This document shows, piece by piece, positions 21,618 through 33,224 of a stretch of 64,000 nucleotides of DNA; positions within the stretch are counted from its first letter, which is position 1, and the number at the start of each line of letters is the position of its first letter. Made by a program: the position numbers and the translations under genes. This stretch comes from Cryoendolithus antarcticus (lineage: Eukaryota; Ascomycota; Dothideomycetes; Cladosporiales; Cladosporiaceae), in NCBI GenBank assembly GCA_002077065.1, contig NAJO01000007.1, positions 62,001 through 126,000 on the forward strand, in the 5' to 3' direction. A model generated the notes under the pieces. That model was given only the letters and a program-made list of their open reading frames with translations. It had not been told where the DNA came from and made no database searches.

Positions 21618-24506
21618 CTACCACAACAAGCTCATCGTCACGATCACCGCCAGCGCAGCCACTCCAGTGACACTCATTCTCCCACTCCCAGAAGTCGTTT
21701 GCGTAGCCACAGGCGGCCCGTTATACGTAGTCGTCGCATTGCTCTGTACCCCACCAAAGCTAATCTTGAACACCCACGCATACTGATCCGCAGCCTGCAC
21801 AGCGTCGCTCACAGTGATCTCGAGACTTCCATTCGCCATCAGCTGGCTTGGCACAACGGTTCCGGACATGTTGCCGCCCACGACCGTGATTTGATCGCCG
21901 GATACGTACGGGACTGGAGAGTCAAGGACGAGCGTAGCATTGGGCGCGTAGAGAGTGGTGATGTAGAACGCATCCGTATTCTGCGTGAAACGCACCGCCT
22001 GGCCCTCTTCGGGGGTGATAAACCAGTAGGTCGTGTTAAAGATCGCTTCGCCGTGGGTTTTGATCCACTTCCCCGCGGCGCGAAGGTTGCGTTGCTCGAC
22101 GTCGATGATCGTGCCATTCGCCGTGGGTCCAACATCCAGCAGAAAATTCCCGTTCTTCGATGTCATATCGACAAGACTAGTCACAATACCGGCGGGCGAG
22201 AGATAGGCGTCCTCGGGCGTGGCGCGATTGTAGCCGTAGCTGAAGGGGTCCATGCCGAGGTTTGACTCCCATTTGCGGACTTGGACTGCATCGTAGCGCG
22301 CGTATTCGGGGGTGTCGTAGTCGCCTGGTAGACCGCAGCGGTTGTTCATCACGACTTGCTTCCCTTGTTTCGCGGCGTTGTTGAACCATTCTGCCGCCCA
22401 CAGGGCAGTCAAGTTCGGCCCACCGATGTCGCAGAACATGATCTCGGTACCCATGTTGCTCAAAGTACGCATCTCGGGAAGGATGACATCCGGAACGTAG
22501 TCATCCACTTCGACAAAGCCTGTGTAGGGTAGAGTCTCATTCGTGTATGGGTTCGACGCGTTTCCGCCCGCCCAGGCGTTGAAGCCGTACCGCTGGTAGG
22601 CTGGAGAGTACCATTCAGGGAGTGAGAAGTAGGTTCCTTTATGTAGGTGAGGTTGGTGAGTGTCTGCAGCATCGAAAAGCTCTTGTAGCAGATTTCGATG
22701 CGGTGGAAGAGCTACGCTGGTGCGTTTCGTGACGTTCGCTGGTAGGTCGAAGATGGCGTAGCCGTCGTGGTGCTTCGAGACTTGAACGAAGTAGTTCGCT
22801 CCTGCGTCAGCAAAGAGATCGACCCAGTCTTTGGGTTCGAAGGCCGAAGCTGTAAACTCAGGGATAAAGTCATCGTAGACGTGGTCGGGACCGTAGGTGG
22901 CGAGATTGTACTACCAGATCTGATCTGGCTTGCCCGGACCAACGTCCATATCTTTCCAGTACCATTCAGCGTAGGTCTCGTTCTTGCCAACGTTGCCCCA
23001 TCCAGGCACGCTGTAGACACCCTAGAAGAAAAGTCAGCCTGCACCGTTAAAAATCGTTCAACGCTGAACCTCGCAGGTACTGCTACCACCACTTCTCCGG
23101 AATCTCGAACCGCTGCTCTGCTCTCGTGTGTCTACCCACTGTAGCGAGCCGTGACATATGTCAATGCGGAGAGATGTCACATGAGTCTGCTTTTCGCAAC
23201 CGAAGCAGCGTACTTGGCAGCAGTCTCTCTCATATGTAGTGATGCAGCGATGCACTGCCGCAGCTACCACGATAGAAGCGTAGGAGCAGCCACGACAACT
23301 CGGAGGAGGATTGGCATATCTACACCACAAAGCGGAGAAGCACATACCCAATGAATGAAGATGCCATACTTGGCTGAGTTCCCGAACCACGAAGGGCTCT
23401 CGTGGGCGTAGATGTCGGCGTATGTCGCTTCGTAGTCCGGAATACCATAGGTAGCAGCGAATGCATGGCTGGAATTTACGCCTGTACCTTGCACGTTGAC
23501 AGTAGCTGTTCCATTGCTACCAACTTCAGTACCAACGGCGTTAATGACGCCGACTTGCACACGTATCTGGTCGCCAGGCCGTAGTCGATTGATGATCCCG
23601 GGCACGACGGTGGTGAGTCCAGGGGAGTCGACGGAGACCTTGACGCTGTTGTTCGCCAGAACCCACTGCTCGCCGATGTTGTTGATGACAACTTCGACGA
23701 CTTGGGTCTTGTTCGTGCCTTCCAGCCACCTGAAACTATGTTAGCATGGTAATGAACCGTCAAAGAGGCCTGGGTAATACTCACATCCGACTTGAGCGAG
23801 CGAATTGAACTTCCAAAGCAATGCCAGTCTCATTCGCTGGAACCATGGTCACTGAGAAGATGTGCAAGCGGGTCGACTGTGCAGCACCGCCAGGTCCGCC
23901 GTTCGCGCCTGACGTGACGTTCGGTAATTGAATGCTGACAAGCTCCTTCGTAGCATCGAGACTGACAGTCGTTTGGAAGATCATTGTGCGGTTGTAGTCG
24001 ACGCTAGCGTTCGTGAGCAAGTACGGGAAGATAATATCACCACCATACGGGTAAGGCCAGTCCCAGAAAGGATCCACTAAGATCGGCGAGGATGAAGTCG
24101 TCCCGTCGCTGTAAGTCGCGTTCACGAAGCCCGTAGCTATGGCCGTCTCGGCTGCGGCAAGCATATTAAAACTAATATACCGCCCTTGAGAAGGTGAGAT
24201 GGTCTGGCCCTGTGCGAGTACGTTGTCATCGCCAGTCTCATTGTACTGGGGGAAGACATAGTTGACTCCAGCGTAGGTCAAGTTCGATGGAGGCAGGTAC
24301 TGAGCTGGAAATCCTGAATGGATGCCATCGAAGTCCGCATCACCTGGTGACATTGCGAAGGCCCTGTTATTGACAAGACCAGAAAGGTCGACGGCGACTG
24401 TCTGGCCGCCATTGCTTGCGTCGTCGACGTTCTTTGGGTTGATGACAAGACCGCCTTGGGCCACGGCGAGGGGAACGCTAACAACGGCGAGGTGAAGAGA
24501 TTTCAT
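21618..24506 (-). pseudogene. GH29 alpha-L-fucosidase, secreted and GPI-anchored type, interrupted by an in-frame TAG
   Basis: Three exons (24506-23785, 23729-23348, 23021-21618) would encode about 835 codons. A signal peptide (MKSLHLAVVSVPLAVAQ) is followed by an N-terminal beta-rich module (about 20-240) and a second beta domain. The GH29 barrel then begins with KYGIFIHW/GVYSVPGWGNVG. Codon 405 (bases 22911-22913) is TAG, inside the otherwise conserved DQIW-stop-YNLATYGPDH. The frame continues perfectly after it: HHDGYAIFD, the nucleophile-type motif IMFCDIGGPNL, NGNFLLDVGPTANG and a C-terminal hydrophobic tail typical of GPI attachment. Translation as read ends before the nucleophile. There are no other lesions, so the break is recent, or it is a sequencing error or a readthrough codon. 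The middle intron (326 nt) is about six times the local norm. Fucosidases of this family release alpha-fucose from host or plant glycans. Confidence 0.85.
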
Positions 24507-25384
24507 TCTGCTATGCGATGACACTCGTACGGAGGACTGGGACGAGAAAGATGCGGTTCTGGGCAACGGAATCTACATATACTTGCCTAGCAATTGCGCG
24601 GTGCTGACTCCTACACATTCACTCCATCGAAAGCATGGCTAAATGTACCTGCATGCCGGCCATCATTAGTGCATTGTGACGTGAAGATTGATGCCGGCTG
24701 CGTTGTATATCAGGAGGGGATTCGGGGTAATGATGCTCTGCTTGCACAACCCCGCAACGAAGATCGACCCTGTGCTAGGATGTTTTGAACCTGACCGCTC
24801 ATGAAGCTTATGAACGCTGCTTGCAACGCTTAGCGGGTTGGGGTAAGGTCCCGATGTGGGGAACTGTCTTCTAGGGTCGCTCGAGGGGCGCTGAATGGAG
24901 TGCCCGTGTGGGCGGAAAGGCATTGATCACTTCGTTTCTCCAGACATACGACCCATAGACAATGCCGCTCGCTACTCGATCAGAAATGTGGAGCTACTAT
25001 GCTGCGTAGCGGAGAGAGGTCAAATCCACTGAGTCGCACCGGTTGTCTCTGGGCCGTACTGCACCTTTCATGTCGTTAGCGTGGCGGTGGGTATGGCAAC
25101 AGGAATGGGTGTCCAAGGGTCGCGCGCTGCAGAGAGAAGACAAGTATGTACTGCTTAGTCACCATACAAGTTTGTCCGGCGCGGGGTTGTGTGAGCTCAC
25201 CTGGACCGATCCAGTGACTACCTAGCACCATACAAACGCATCGCCCTGAACCGGTCAAGACAACAAGGCAGCAATCCAGGTCAGCCTTGTCATATCATAG
25301 CTGCGACTTAGCCTCTTGAACACCTTCTCCATCCTACTATAGCATACACATCCTCCCCTATCGACCGTCATCGACATATCCACG
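24507..25384. promoter_or_regulatory. Divergent intergenic region between the fucosidase and ATG3
   Basis: This 878-bp gap carries the promoters of both genes. No coding frame or RNA gene was recognised. Confidence 0.4.
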
Positions 25385-26536
25385 ATGCAGAACCTCATCC
25401 ACACCTTCATCGACCCCCTCCGCGACCGCTTCGCACCCCTCTCCCACACCTCCTCCTTCCGCCAATCAGGCCAGATCACACCTGAAGAGTTCGTCCTCGC
25501 AGGCGACTTCTTGGTCTACAAGTTCCCCTCATGGAGTTGGGCCGATGCCGCAACCCCCGAGAAGCGCGTCCCCTACTTCCCCGCCGGCAAGCAGTATCTT
25601 GTCACCCGCGGTGTGCCATGTCGGAGGCGCATTAAGAACGATGACTTCGCGGGCGCGGCGGAGGATGACCAGATTGTGAGGGATATGTTGCAGGGGCCTG
25701 GTGGGGCTGATGCGGGAGGCGAGGATGATGGGTGGTTGAAGGCTGGAAGTGCGAGAGGAGGAGAGATGAGCAAGAGTGCCGAGCTGAGGATGAAGGATGT
25801 GAGGACTGTTGACGAGGCTGGGGTGGTTGGGGAGAGGGTGGAGGAGGACGAGGAGATCCCGGATATGGAGGATGATGAGGACGACGATGAGGCGATCATA
25901 AGAGATACCTCGTCGTCGTCTGCGAATAACGCGTGAGTCTGCACGAGCCGCTTTCGTCACTTAGCGCACTACTAACATCCTCGCAGCCTCCGCACATACA
26001 CCCTCTACATCACCTACACGCCCTACTATCGCACGCCTCGCCTCTACCTATCCGGCTACGATGCCGCCACGAACACGCCCCTACCACCCCTCTCGATGAT
26101 GGAAGACATAGTCGGCGACTACAAGGACAAGACCGTCACACTGGAAGACTTCGCCTTCACACAGCCCTCCATCAAGACCGCCTCAGTCCACCCCTGCCGC
26201 CACGCCTCAGTCATGAAAGTGCTGCTAGACCGCGCAGACGCAGCCCTAAAGCTTCGCGTCAAGAAGATTCGGGATGGCGAGACACCCGCCACCAGCGGTA
26301 TGGAGGGCCTTGTCGAGCAGACATCGGTACTGGACCTCGGCAAAGGCAAGCAGAAAGCCAAGGAGCCTCAAAAGACCGGTAAAGAGGGCGGAGACGCAGA
26401 ATGGGAGATGCTTTCCGACAAGAGCGCTGAGGAGGACGAGCTAGCTATCCGCGTGGACCAGTATCTGGTCGTGTTCCTGAAGTTCATGGCCAGTGTGACG
26501 CCGGGTATCGAGCACGATTTCACGATGGGCGTGTGA
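25385..26536 (+). CDS. ATG3: Autophagy E2-like conjugating enzyme Atg3
   Basis: Two exons (25385-25932, 25987-26536) with a 54-nt intron (GTGAGT, ACTAAC, GCAG) give 365 residues. The N-terminus [35 protein letters not shown] is characteristic, with an amphipathic helix that senses membrane curvature. The WADA segment and the long acidic loop ([17 protein letters not shown]) match the flexible region that contacts Atg7 and Atg12. The catalytic Cys is Cys253 in [12 protein letters not shown]. The C-terminal [18 protein letters not shown] contains the family FLKF motif. Atg3 transfers Atg8 from Atg7 to phosphatidylethanolamine at the phagophore. The gene is complete with no missing key residue. 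Confidence 0.97.
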
Positions 26537-27232
26537 CTACGCTCGGTGGTGAATCAACGAAAACTGCAGACTGCGATGGATGAGTGGGTGAGGTTGTTTC
26601 CGGGGATTGACTATCCGAGGGAGGTGGAGTGGATGGAGATCAGGAGACTGTTTGGAGGAGCGATTATGGCTGTGGGGATGGATTGATGATGGGATGATTG
26701 TAGAAGCATTACGAAGGGCGTTTTGGCGATGGGGGTGGGACAGTGTGATGATACCAGAGTAATTGTCCTCACGGGATGCAGCAATGCAAGCAGTCTTTAG
26801 AACCGTAGCGGGGTGGACTTCAGTAGATTCCCACTCATCTGTGTCACTGGCCAATCACCATCAATGAATCATCGGCCGTGGTTTCCTTTCCTATCATGCT
26901 CGAGGTGCCATCAAATCCTCATCAGACCACGCCCTACTGCGTTTCGGCGGCCTGCTCTGCGAGCTCCCTGGTCAGGCGCTCGGTGCTTCAGGATCATCTC
27001 ATTGAATGCGAGTGCGCCCAGGTTGGAGCTAGATCCCTCGGTTACCAAGGTGCAAGCTACACAACGAGCGCCTTCCATCGTTGCATTGCCACGGCTAAGT
27101 AGCCCGAGAGCTCATGTGTGATACACCGCTCCTGTACTGAGGGCGAGCGCCAGGTAGGACTTTCTGCTTTGTACCTCCCCTTAAGACGTGACCGACACAC
27201 AGCCCTTCACCCTCGCTACGCAACCTGTCACC
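26537..27232. other. Intergenic, ATG3 3' flank and SDR promoter
   Basis: Both neighbours read rightward. A frame remnant just after the ATG3 stop resembles the conserved Atg3 continuation (SVVNQRKLQTAMDEW) and is probably untranslated. Nothing else was seen. Confidence 0.4.
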
Positions 27233-28289
27233 ATGGACAACCTAACCCCCTCCATCGACTTCAGTCGCCCCATCGATCCAACAGTCTTCAAAGACCGCGT
27301 AGCACTCATCACAGGTCTGCCCAATAGCCATCGTCAACTACGTCTCACGCCACACAACCTGACTGACTCGACCAGGCGGCGCTAGCGGTATAGGCGAAGG
27401 CGTCGCCCGCGCTCTCGCTTCCCACGGCGCTTTGGTTGCGATCGTAGACTTCAATGCCTCACTCGGCGAAGCTCTCGCCAAAGAGCTCACAACTCAAGGC
27501 CAGAAAGCCAAGTTCTTCAAGTGCGATGTCACGGACTGGAGCCAGCAAGCGCAAGTCTTCAAGGACACTGTCGCCTGGGGGAACGGACGGCTGAGCATCG
27601 TGATCCCGTCCGCCGGTCTAGGCGCGACGAGTCTGAAGGCCGAGCTCGAGAAAGTGCACCACATCGACGAGCCCGTGGAGCCGAATCTTCGTGTTCTAGA
27701 TGTCAATTTGAAGGGCGTCTACTTCACCACGTCCCTGGCGTTGCATTACTTCTGGCATCTCGCTGCCTCTCCGGCTCCGCAGTTGTGCCTTATCGCCAGC
27801 CTAGCGGGTTACACAGGCTTGCCCATGGCAGCCGATTACTGCGCGTCGAAGTTTGGTGTGCGTGGGCTGTGGAAGACGCTCAGGGCGAATGGAGGTTCGA
27901 GGGAGATGGGTGGGTGTCAGGTTAACGTTATTGCGCCGACTTATATTAGGACACCTATGACGGGAGACCTGTGCGATAGGTTGGAAGCTGGGGGTATCAA
28001 GGTGGGCGTGGTGGGTGATGTTGTCGCGGCTGTGCTGAGGGCTGTGGGTGACGAGAGGGTGGAAGGTGAGTTGGAGCTTGGTATGAGCTGTTTCATAGAT
28101 AGAGGTGCTGACAACTAACTAGGGAGGGCGATATGTGCGTGTGCTGGTGGCGAGGGAGGAGAAGGGTCGAGGAATTTCGATCTGGAAGACGATCTGGAGC
28201 ATGGAGATGGGGCGCTCAAATTGAGAGCAGCGACGGAGAAGGATGGGCCACTGGGGGCGATTACTGGGGTTTCGAGGAATCAAATGTAA
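27233..28289 (+). CDS. Short-chain dehydrogenase/reductase (SDR family)
   Basis: Three exons (27233-27314, 27376-28065, 28123-28289) encode 312 residues. The ATG at 27233 (MDNLTPSIDFSRP) was preferred over an upstream GTG-only extension. The first intron splits the nucleotide-binding motif, which is restored as ALITGGASGIGEGVA (TGxxxGxG). An acidic residue ends strand beta 2 (VAIVDFN), which favours NAD over NADP. The catalytic site has IASLAGYTG with the active Ser and YCASK for Tyr and Lys. An SAGLGA motif replaces the usual NNAG. The C-terminal exon gives FDLEDDLEHGDGA. Substrate is unknown; fungal relatives are often annotated as 15-hydroxyprostaglandin-dehydrogenase-like. The last intron (57 nt) is inferred from a good CTGAC branch site and the C-terminal similarity. 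Confidence 0.88.
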
Positions 28290-29096
28290 TTCTGTCTCGT
28301 CAAGCAAACGTCGGTACTTGCAAGCGACCCTATGCGCGACCCTCTTCCATAGTTCAATTTGGGAACATGCAAATCATTTGTTCTGCGGTGCTGTCATCGA
28401 AGAAAACAGTCTTACGTGACAATGAGAGGTACATGTGTTCCCACTGCTTCACCGTAGTCGCACCTGCCATGCACCCAGTGTTCGCATAGTCCACAATCTC
28501 ACCGATCCCCCGCCATAAATAATGCGATCTCCCATGACACTCTGATCGCACGCACCATATCAGGACCGACCAGCAGGCTACAGCGTCCGTCAGTAACCGC
28601 CCTTCCAGCAACGCAACGTTAGCACTCCCCACTCCCTCACATGTGCCATCACGAGAAAATTCCACGTTTCCGCCGTCTCACCGAGAATCAGCCACACCGT
28701 TTATTCTTCTGCCCTATCGAAGGCCGCGATCGCCAGGCACGGCGGACCGGAGCGCTATGTTGCAGGCTACCCCTTGCTAACGGGCTCACGGCCGCATCGC
28801 GGCCAGCGAGAGGCGTGTGTCGTCAGGATTGGTGTACTCGTGTCTCATCGTCCGACAGATGCAGGAAGCGAGAATTCTTGATGTTGGTCGGAGTACGTCG
28901 TGTCTCCTTTCGTCTGCATCTGAGTCTGAATTGATGTCGTATGCTTTGGAAGCTTTACTCATGATCTGTTCCTGCCGAGGCGGCTGAACGCAAGCAATAT
29001 ATCTCTCATCTACGCCTGACACGTGCGCTCCTGCACCGTGACCCTTTGAGATCCGGACCTTGACTGCATTGCTCGGCGAACACATCGCGCGCAAAC
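28290..29096. other. Intergenic upstream of the coiled-coil protein
   Basis: No convincing gene. Short frames on both strands lack ATG starts or splice continuity. Confidence 0.45.
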
Positions 29097-30548
29097 ATGG
29101 CAGAAGCAGAGAGTGGCAATCAATCGATGCCAGCGTTCCTCACTTCACCGCCTGCCCTCTCCCCATCGGCGCTACCAGAACGATCGCAGCCAAAGTCACC
29201 GCCATTGGCATTCGAGAAGACGCCGAATGACTCTCTGGCCCCTTCCACTGCCTTGAACAACAACCTGGAGGACGACATTGGCTTCTCTAATACGATTTTC
29301 AACATGGGCAGCTTTGGGAAGGCGTTCACTCCAAGCCCGTCACTTCAGACGGTAGTGGACAAGCAGGCTAGGGCGTTGCATCAACTTCACCTAGCTTTTG
29401 CTGCCGAACGGGAAGCATGGCTGTGCGAAAGGGAAAGCATGCAGCAACGCATCTCTAACTTGGAACGCTTGCTGAGTGTGAACAACGGTCACAGGTCGGC
29501 CGCCCCAAGATCCGAGCGAAGCGGATGTGGCTAACATACAAACAGCCCGGCCAAGTCCCCAGTACTTTCACCCACGAGCGACGCAGGCATTGCATCGCCG
29601 AATTCGCGTAGTCTGAACATCGGGCAAGGGCTGCCCACGATCGTGGAGGACGAGAACTGCGAGCCCTTCTCCAAGCGGCGACGAGGTGCCCCCAGCTCGA
29701 TCGACATGCCTCACATCGCGCCACCCAGCAACGAGCGACTACGGCACAACTCAGTGGTAGCATTCAGCGAGAACGGCTCGCTCATCGTAGAGGAGATCCC
29801 AGGTTCACCACGATCCTCAATCGACAAACTGTCCCCGATTCCCTCCGAGCATCGCGTACTAGCAGGTCACACTCCCCTCAAAGCACCTCCGCGACCACCC
29901 ACTCCTCCACCACGGAACAGACCAGGAGATGACATTGAAGACACACCCACACGCAACAACACCCACATCAACGCCTTTTTGGTGAGAAGTCGGGACGAGG
30001 AGCAAGACGTGGAATTGACGGGACCACTGAACATGCCCGAGCTACCGAACAAACCGGGCGAGCACAACTTCACGGAGGAGGCTTTGCGACGTAGACTGGA
30101 GCATATAGCACAATCGCCAGAATCAGAGGAGAGCAGGCCCATGATCTTTGCACAGCCTACGCCAGGGACAGCGACGCCGGAAGAGACGTCTGGGAGCAGG
30201 AGCTCTAGAGTGCCCAACGACGCGTGAGTACGAGCATTCGTACATCAAGACCACAGAAGCTAATAGGATGACAGCAGAATGGAGAAGCCTCCAGCGCCCG
30301 TGCCAACAGCGAACCTACATGATCACTCCGGCACAAGTAACGCTAGCTCGAGATTCGCCTCGACCACCCTCTCACCACAGTCTGGTCTACCACATCCTCG
30401 ACAATCTTCACACGACGAGGATATGGAGGCAGATACCCATCGCAAGTTCGATCAAGGTGGTATCAAACTGAAGAAGAAGGCGAGTAGCAACTTTGGCGCG
30501 CCTTTCGGCTCGCTGGGCGGCTTTGGAGGCAATAGGCGTCCGTCGTGA
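29097..30548 (+). CDS. Hypothetical protein with a short coiled coil
   Basis: Three exons (29097-29494, 29546-30223, 30278-30548) with 51- and 54-nt introns keep phase and give 448 residues. Residues about 85-130 form a likely coiled coil (QTVVDKQARALHQL; EREAWLCERESMQQRISNLERLL). The rest is Pro/Ser-rich, with many SP sites that could be proline-directed kinase targets. It also has a basic KRRRG patch (possible nuclear signal) and a Lys-rich then Gly/Phe-rich tail (GIKLKKKASSNFG; GSLGGFGG). I do not recognise the family. The architecture fits a nuclear or cytoskeletal scaffold, but this is inference. Confidence 0.75.
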
Positions 30549-31235
30549 GAACTGGGCTCTGCGAAGGCTTATTCATTGGCGGTATCTTACGGGCACATGA
30601 CAGCATAGCATTGGGGTTACGTGGGTGGCAGGTGGCGGGCTGCCAGAAAGCGGTGGCGCATCAAGGAGACCGTTAGAAGATACCCCAACTACACAGCATC
30701 ATAGGTCTGTAGACCTCACGAAATTATTACGGTCAGGTTTATACGCATCACAGTCACTATTGTGCTTCATCGGCTCCGCACCAGATGTTGCAAGTCACGT
30801 CCACGCCGAGAGGGGCGTCCTGGAATATCTGACATGCAGCAGCCTTGCTTCATACCACTGGAATGCTGGCATGCATCTGCACGCACTTCCACATTCTCTA
30901 CTAGTCGCATGACGCGTCGTCCGAGCTGACTGAAAGGATGAAGTCGTACCTTGCCAGCCATCGCACGTTTCATCGTATCGATTTGGCCACTTCGGTGGCC
31001 TTGCAGACCACCTCCACGCATGCTGGCTCAACGAAGGCAGAGGCTTGTGCGACAGAGCTGTCAAGGGAGAGTATATGAGTCTCACTTCTCAAGTCCGCTC
31101 TCTTTTCTTCGAGCTAGAAAGATCAAGGAAGAGCACTTCTGAGTTGACCTCGCTGTGGCATCTTCGCACCGCCTCAGTATCGACGGTGTCCCCAAACGAG
31201 ACTACAAGCACTTAGCAACACATCGCCTTCCGAAG
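30549..31235. other. Intergenic upstream of the secreted protein gene
   Basis: No gene recognised. This is the promoter region of the downstream gene. Confidence 0.45.
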
Positions 31236-31792
31236 ATGCCGTCCCTTACGACCCTCCTCGCCCTTCTCGCCACCCTGTTTCTTCTGGCGTCTACAACACC
31301 AGTTCCCACGTTTGAAGAAGTTGAGCGTCGCTGGGCCAAGGGCGAGACAGAGGTACGTGCCGCTTCCTCTTCCTTTCATCATAAACATATCATATTGACT
31401 TTGATCTCACCTAGGCTTCAATCCACGCCCACCACCTCCGCCATGCCACGCCCTCCTGGCCCGCCCACTCCCACCAGCATCAACATTTACACTCCCACCT
31501 CCGCCGCCGACGCACCAGTGCTGATCCGCCTCTCGCCGCTACTACCGATTCGCTTACACGGGCGATCCACGAGCGACGCAGCAACGGGCAGAAGAGGTCT
31601 GATAGTGTGCTCCTGGCGAAGTTGAATGGCTTTGCGGCAAGGCTATTGAGAAGCAAGGGTGTGGAGGGCTTTGTTGGGAAGGGGGCTGGGGAGATGGGGG
31701 AGAGGGGCGACGGGGAGAGCTTGGAGAAGTTGAGGAAGATCAGGAGACGGGGGAGGGAGGGCGTGAGGTATAGATTTGTTGAGCGTGGTTGA
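31236..31792 (+). CDS. Small secreted His-rich protein with dibasic sites (possible peptide precursor)
   Basis: Two exons (31236-31352, 31415-31792) joined across a 62-nt intron (GTACGT donor, CCTAG acceptor, phase 0) encode 164 residues. The first 24 residues are a clear signal peptide (MPSLTTLLALLATLFLLAST). After the splice the protein has a His-rich block (IHAHHLRHATPSW; HSHQHQHLHSHL), an RRRR site, an ERR site and an QKR site. A 20-residue amphipathic-looking segment follows (SDSVLLAKLNGFAARLLRSK), then a Gly- and Arg/Lys-rich tail. Dibasic sites after a signal peptide suit Kex2 processing, and the His block could bind metal; both are inferences. The ATG at 31236 was chosen because the longer frame begins with GTG and would bury the signal peptide. 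Confidence 0.7.
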
Positions 31793-32246
31793 GGAGATCG
31801 AACCAATGTGAGCAATGACTGGAGTGATTGGGTCGATGGTCCCGGGGCCTGGCGAACGGGCGATGGACTGGAGGGCATCCGGGGTAGCTGTATCGGGCGG
31901 TACGTCGGAGCTGAGGGATAGCTTAGGACACTCATTACTCCTGTATTTCGGAGGGCCCGTACCATGGAATGACGGCCGTGGACAGAGAAGTATCGATATC
32001 AGTTGCTCATAAGCCATGATTTGAGGCTATGCTGGAATGTTGTTCTCAGCTTAGCCCCATCCCGATACATCTCCTGCAGGACTACACTTATTCAAAGATG
32101 GACCGACCTGTCAAAATGTGGTTGTACGGCTCGAATGGTTCGCATTGTGCCTCGCGAGACTGCCCAAGACTTAGCGTAGTAATCGTTTAACCCTACCTAA
32201 ACTACTTTCCTCACTAGTCCCCAGAGCCAGGCGTCCCATTCTCTGC
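31793..32246. other. Intergenic between convergent genes
   Basis: This holds the 3' flanks of the secreted-protein and Ras-like genes. Nothing else was seen. Confidence 0.45.
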
Positions 32247-33224
32247 TTAAGGCTGATGTCTGGAATTCCAGAACCTCCAAGACCGAGACGCACTGGTACC
32301 ACGTGCGTTGGGAACAGCGTCTTGGCCGCTTGATGTTCGTCTGTGAGATACTGTAGTTATGAGGAGGTTCTGTCGCCGCTCATGGGTGTCGCAGGTGTCA
32401 ATCTGGCTGCTGTGAACCTCAATGACTGAATCTGGCAGTCGTGGACCTTGTGAGGTCGGTGCTGCAGGCGAAGATAACCTCATGGTCGGTGGGCTCCTGT
32501 TTACTACATCGACCCCGTTGCACGGGCTCGCTGCGATTGAAGACGTAAGGGTTTGGCGGCGCAGCGACCGACCCGGTAGTGAGATACTGCGAGACTGAGT
32601 CGAGTCCCGGGTTGCGTTGAATGCGCATTGCCTTCGTATTTCACGGACCAGGCCTTCGAAACATTTGTCCACATTGGTACGGCTCTTGGCCGATGCTTCA
32701 ACATGTTCACAGCACCATTCCTTCGCCAGCGCGATACCTTCCTCGATGGTCACCTTCCGTTCCTCATGAAGATCTGCTTTGGTTCCTACAAGATACAGCG
32801 GGAACACTTCGCTATCTCGAGCGGGTTCTCCTCTCACGTGGAGGATCTGATTGTAGAAAGTCCTAGCCTCCTCGAAGGATTGTCGAGATGTAACGCTGTA
32901 GACGATTATAATGCCTTCGCTATCTTGGATATTCCGCGTCCGCATGGCTATGTACTCCTCTTGACCAGCCATGTCAAGGATTTCGACGAGATAGACTGAC
33001 TCGTCGATGACGACCTGCTTGCGCCAGGAGTCTTCCAGCGTAGGGTCATATTCGTCGAAGCAGTAGTGAGAATAAATGAACTACACTGGAGTTCAGCAAT
33101 CAAGCTTACTCAAGAAGCCAAATTGTCATACTTGTTTCACCAGGCAAGTCTTTCCGGTCTCACGGCTGCCGCCTACCATGAGAAGGTGTCTGTCCAGCAA
33201 GCTATACGACCTAGGTACGGACAT
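32247..33224 (-). CDS. Atypical Ras-like small GTPase without a CAAX box
   Basis: Two exons (33224-33132, 33080-32247) with a 51-nt intron give 308 residues. The P-loop is GGSRETGKTCL (G1), restored upstream of the intron. The effector region is FDEYDPTLEDSWRKQ, G3 is DMAGQEEY with the Gln kept, G4 is GTKAD (Thr replacing Asn, as in Rho proteins) and G5 is EASAKS. The first P-loop Gly pair is followed by Ser-Arg-Glu-Thr rather than Ala/Gly-Gly-Val. The domain ends near residue 170. It is followed by about 130 Ser/Arg-rich residues and ends in RHQP, with no C-terminal Cys for prenylation. The protein is therefore probably cytosolic or nuclear, or held by partners. The family is secure; the subfamily and role are unknown. 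Confidence 0.85.

Noticed and set aside
22712..23092. Open frame that reads across the fucosidase TAG
   Set aside because: It is a different frame with no GH29 similarity on either side, so it does not rescue the gene.
23058..23390. Minus-strand frame within and beside the long fucosidase intron
   Set aside because: It crosses the donor site in a frame that does not match the GH29 protein and has a random composition.
24944..24954. ACATACGACCC resembling the start of 5S rRNA
   Set aside because: Only the first bases agree; the internal control regions and the 3' half of 5S are absent.
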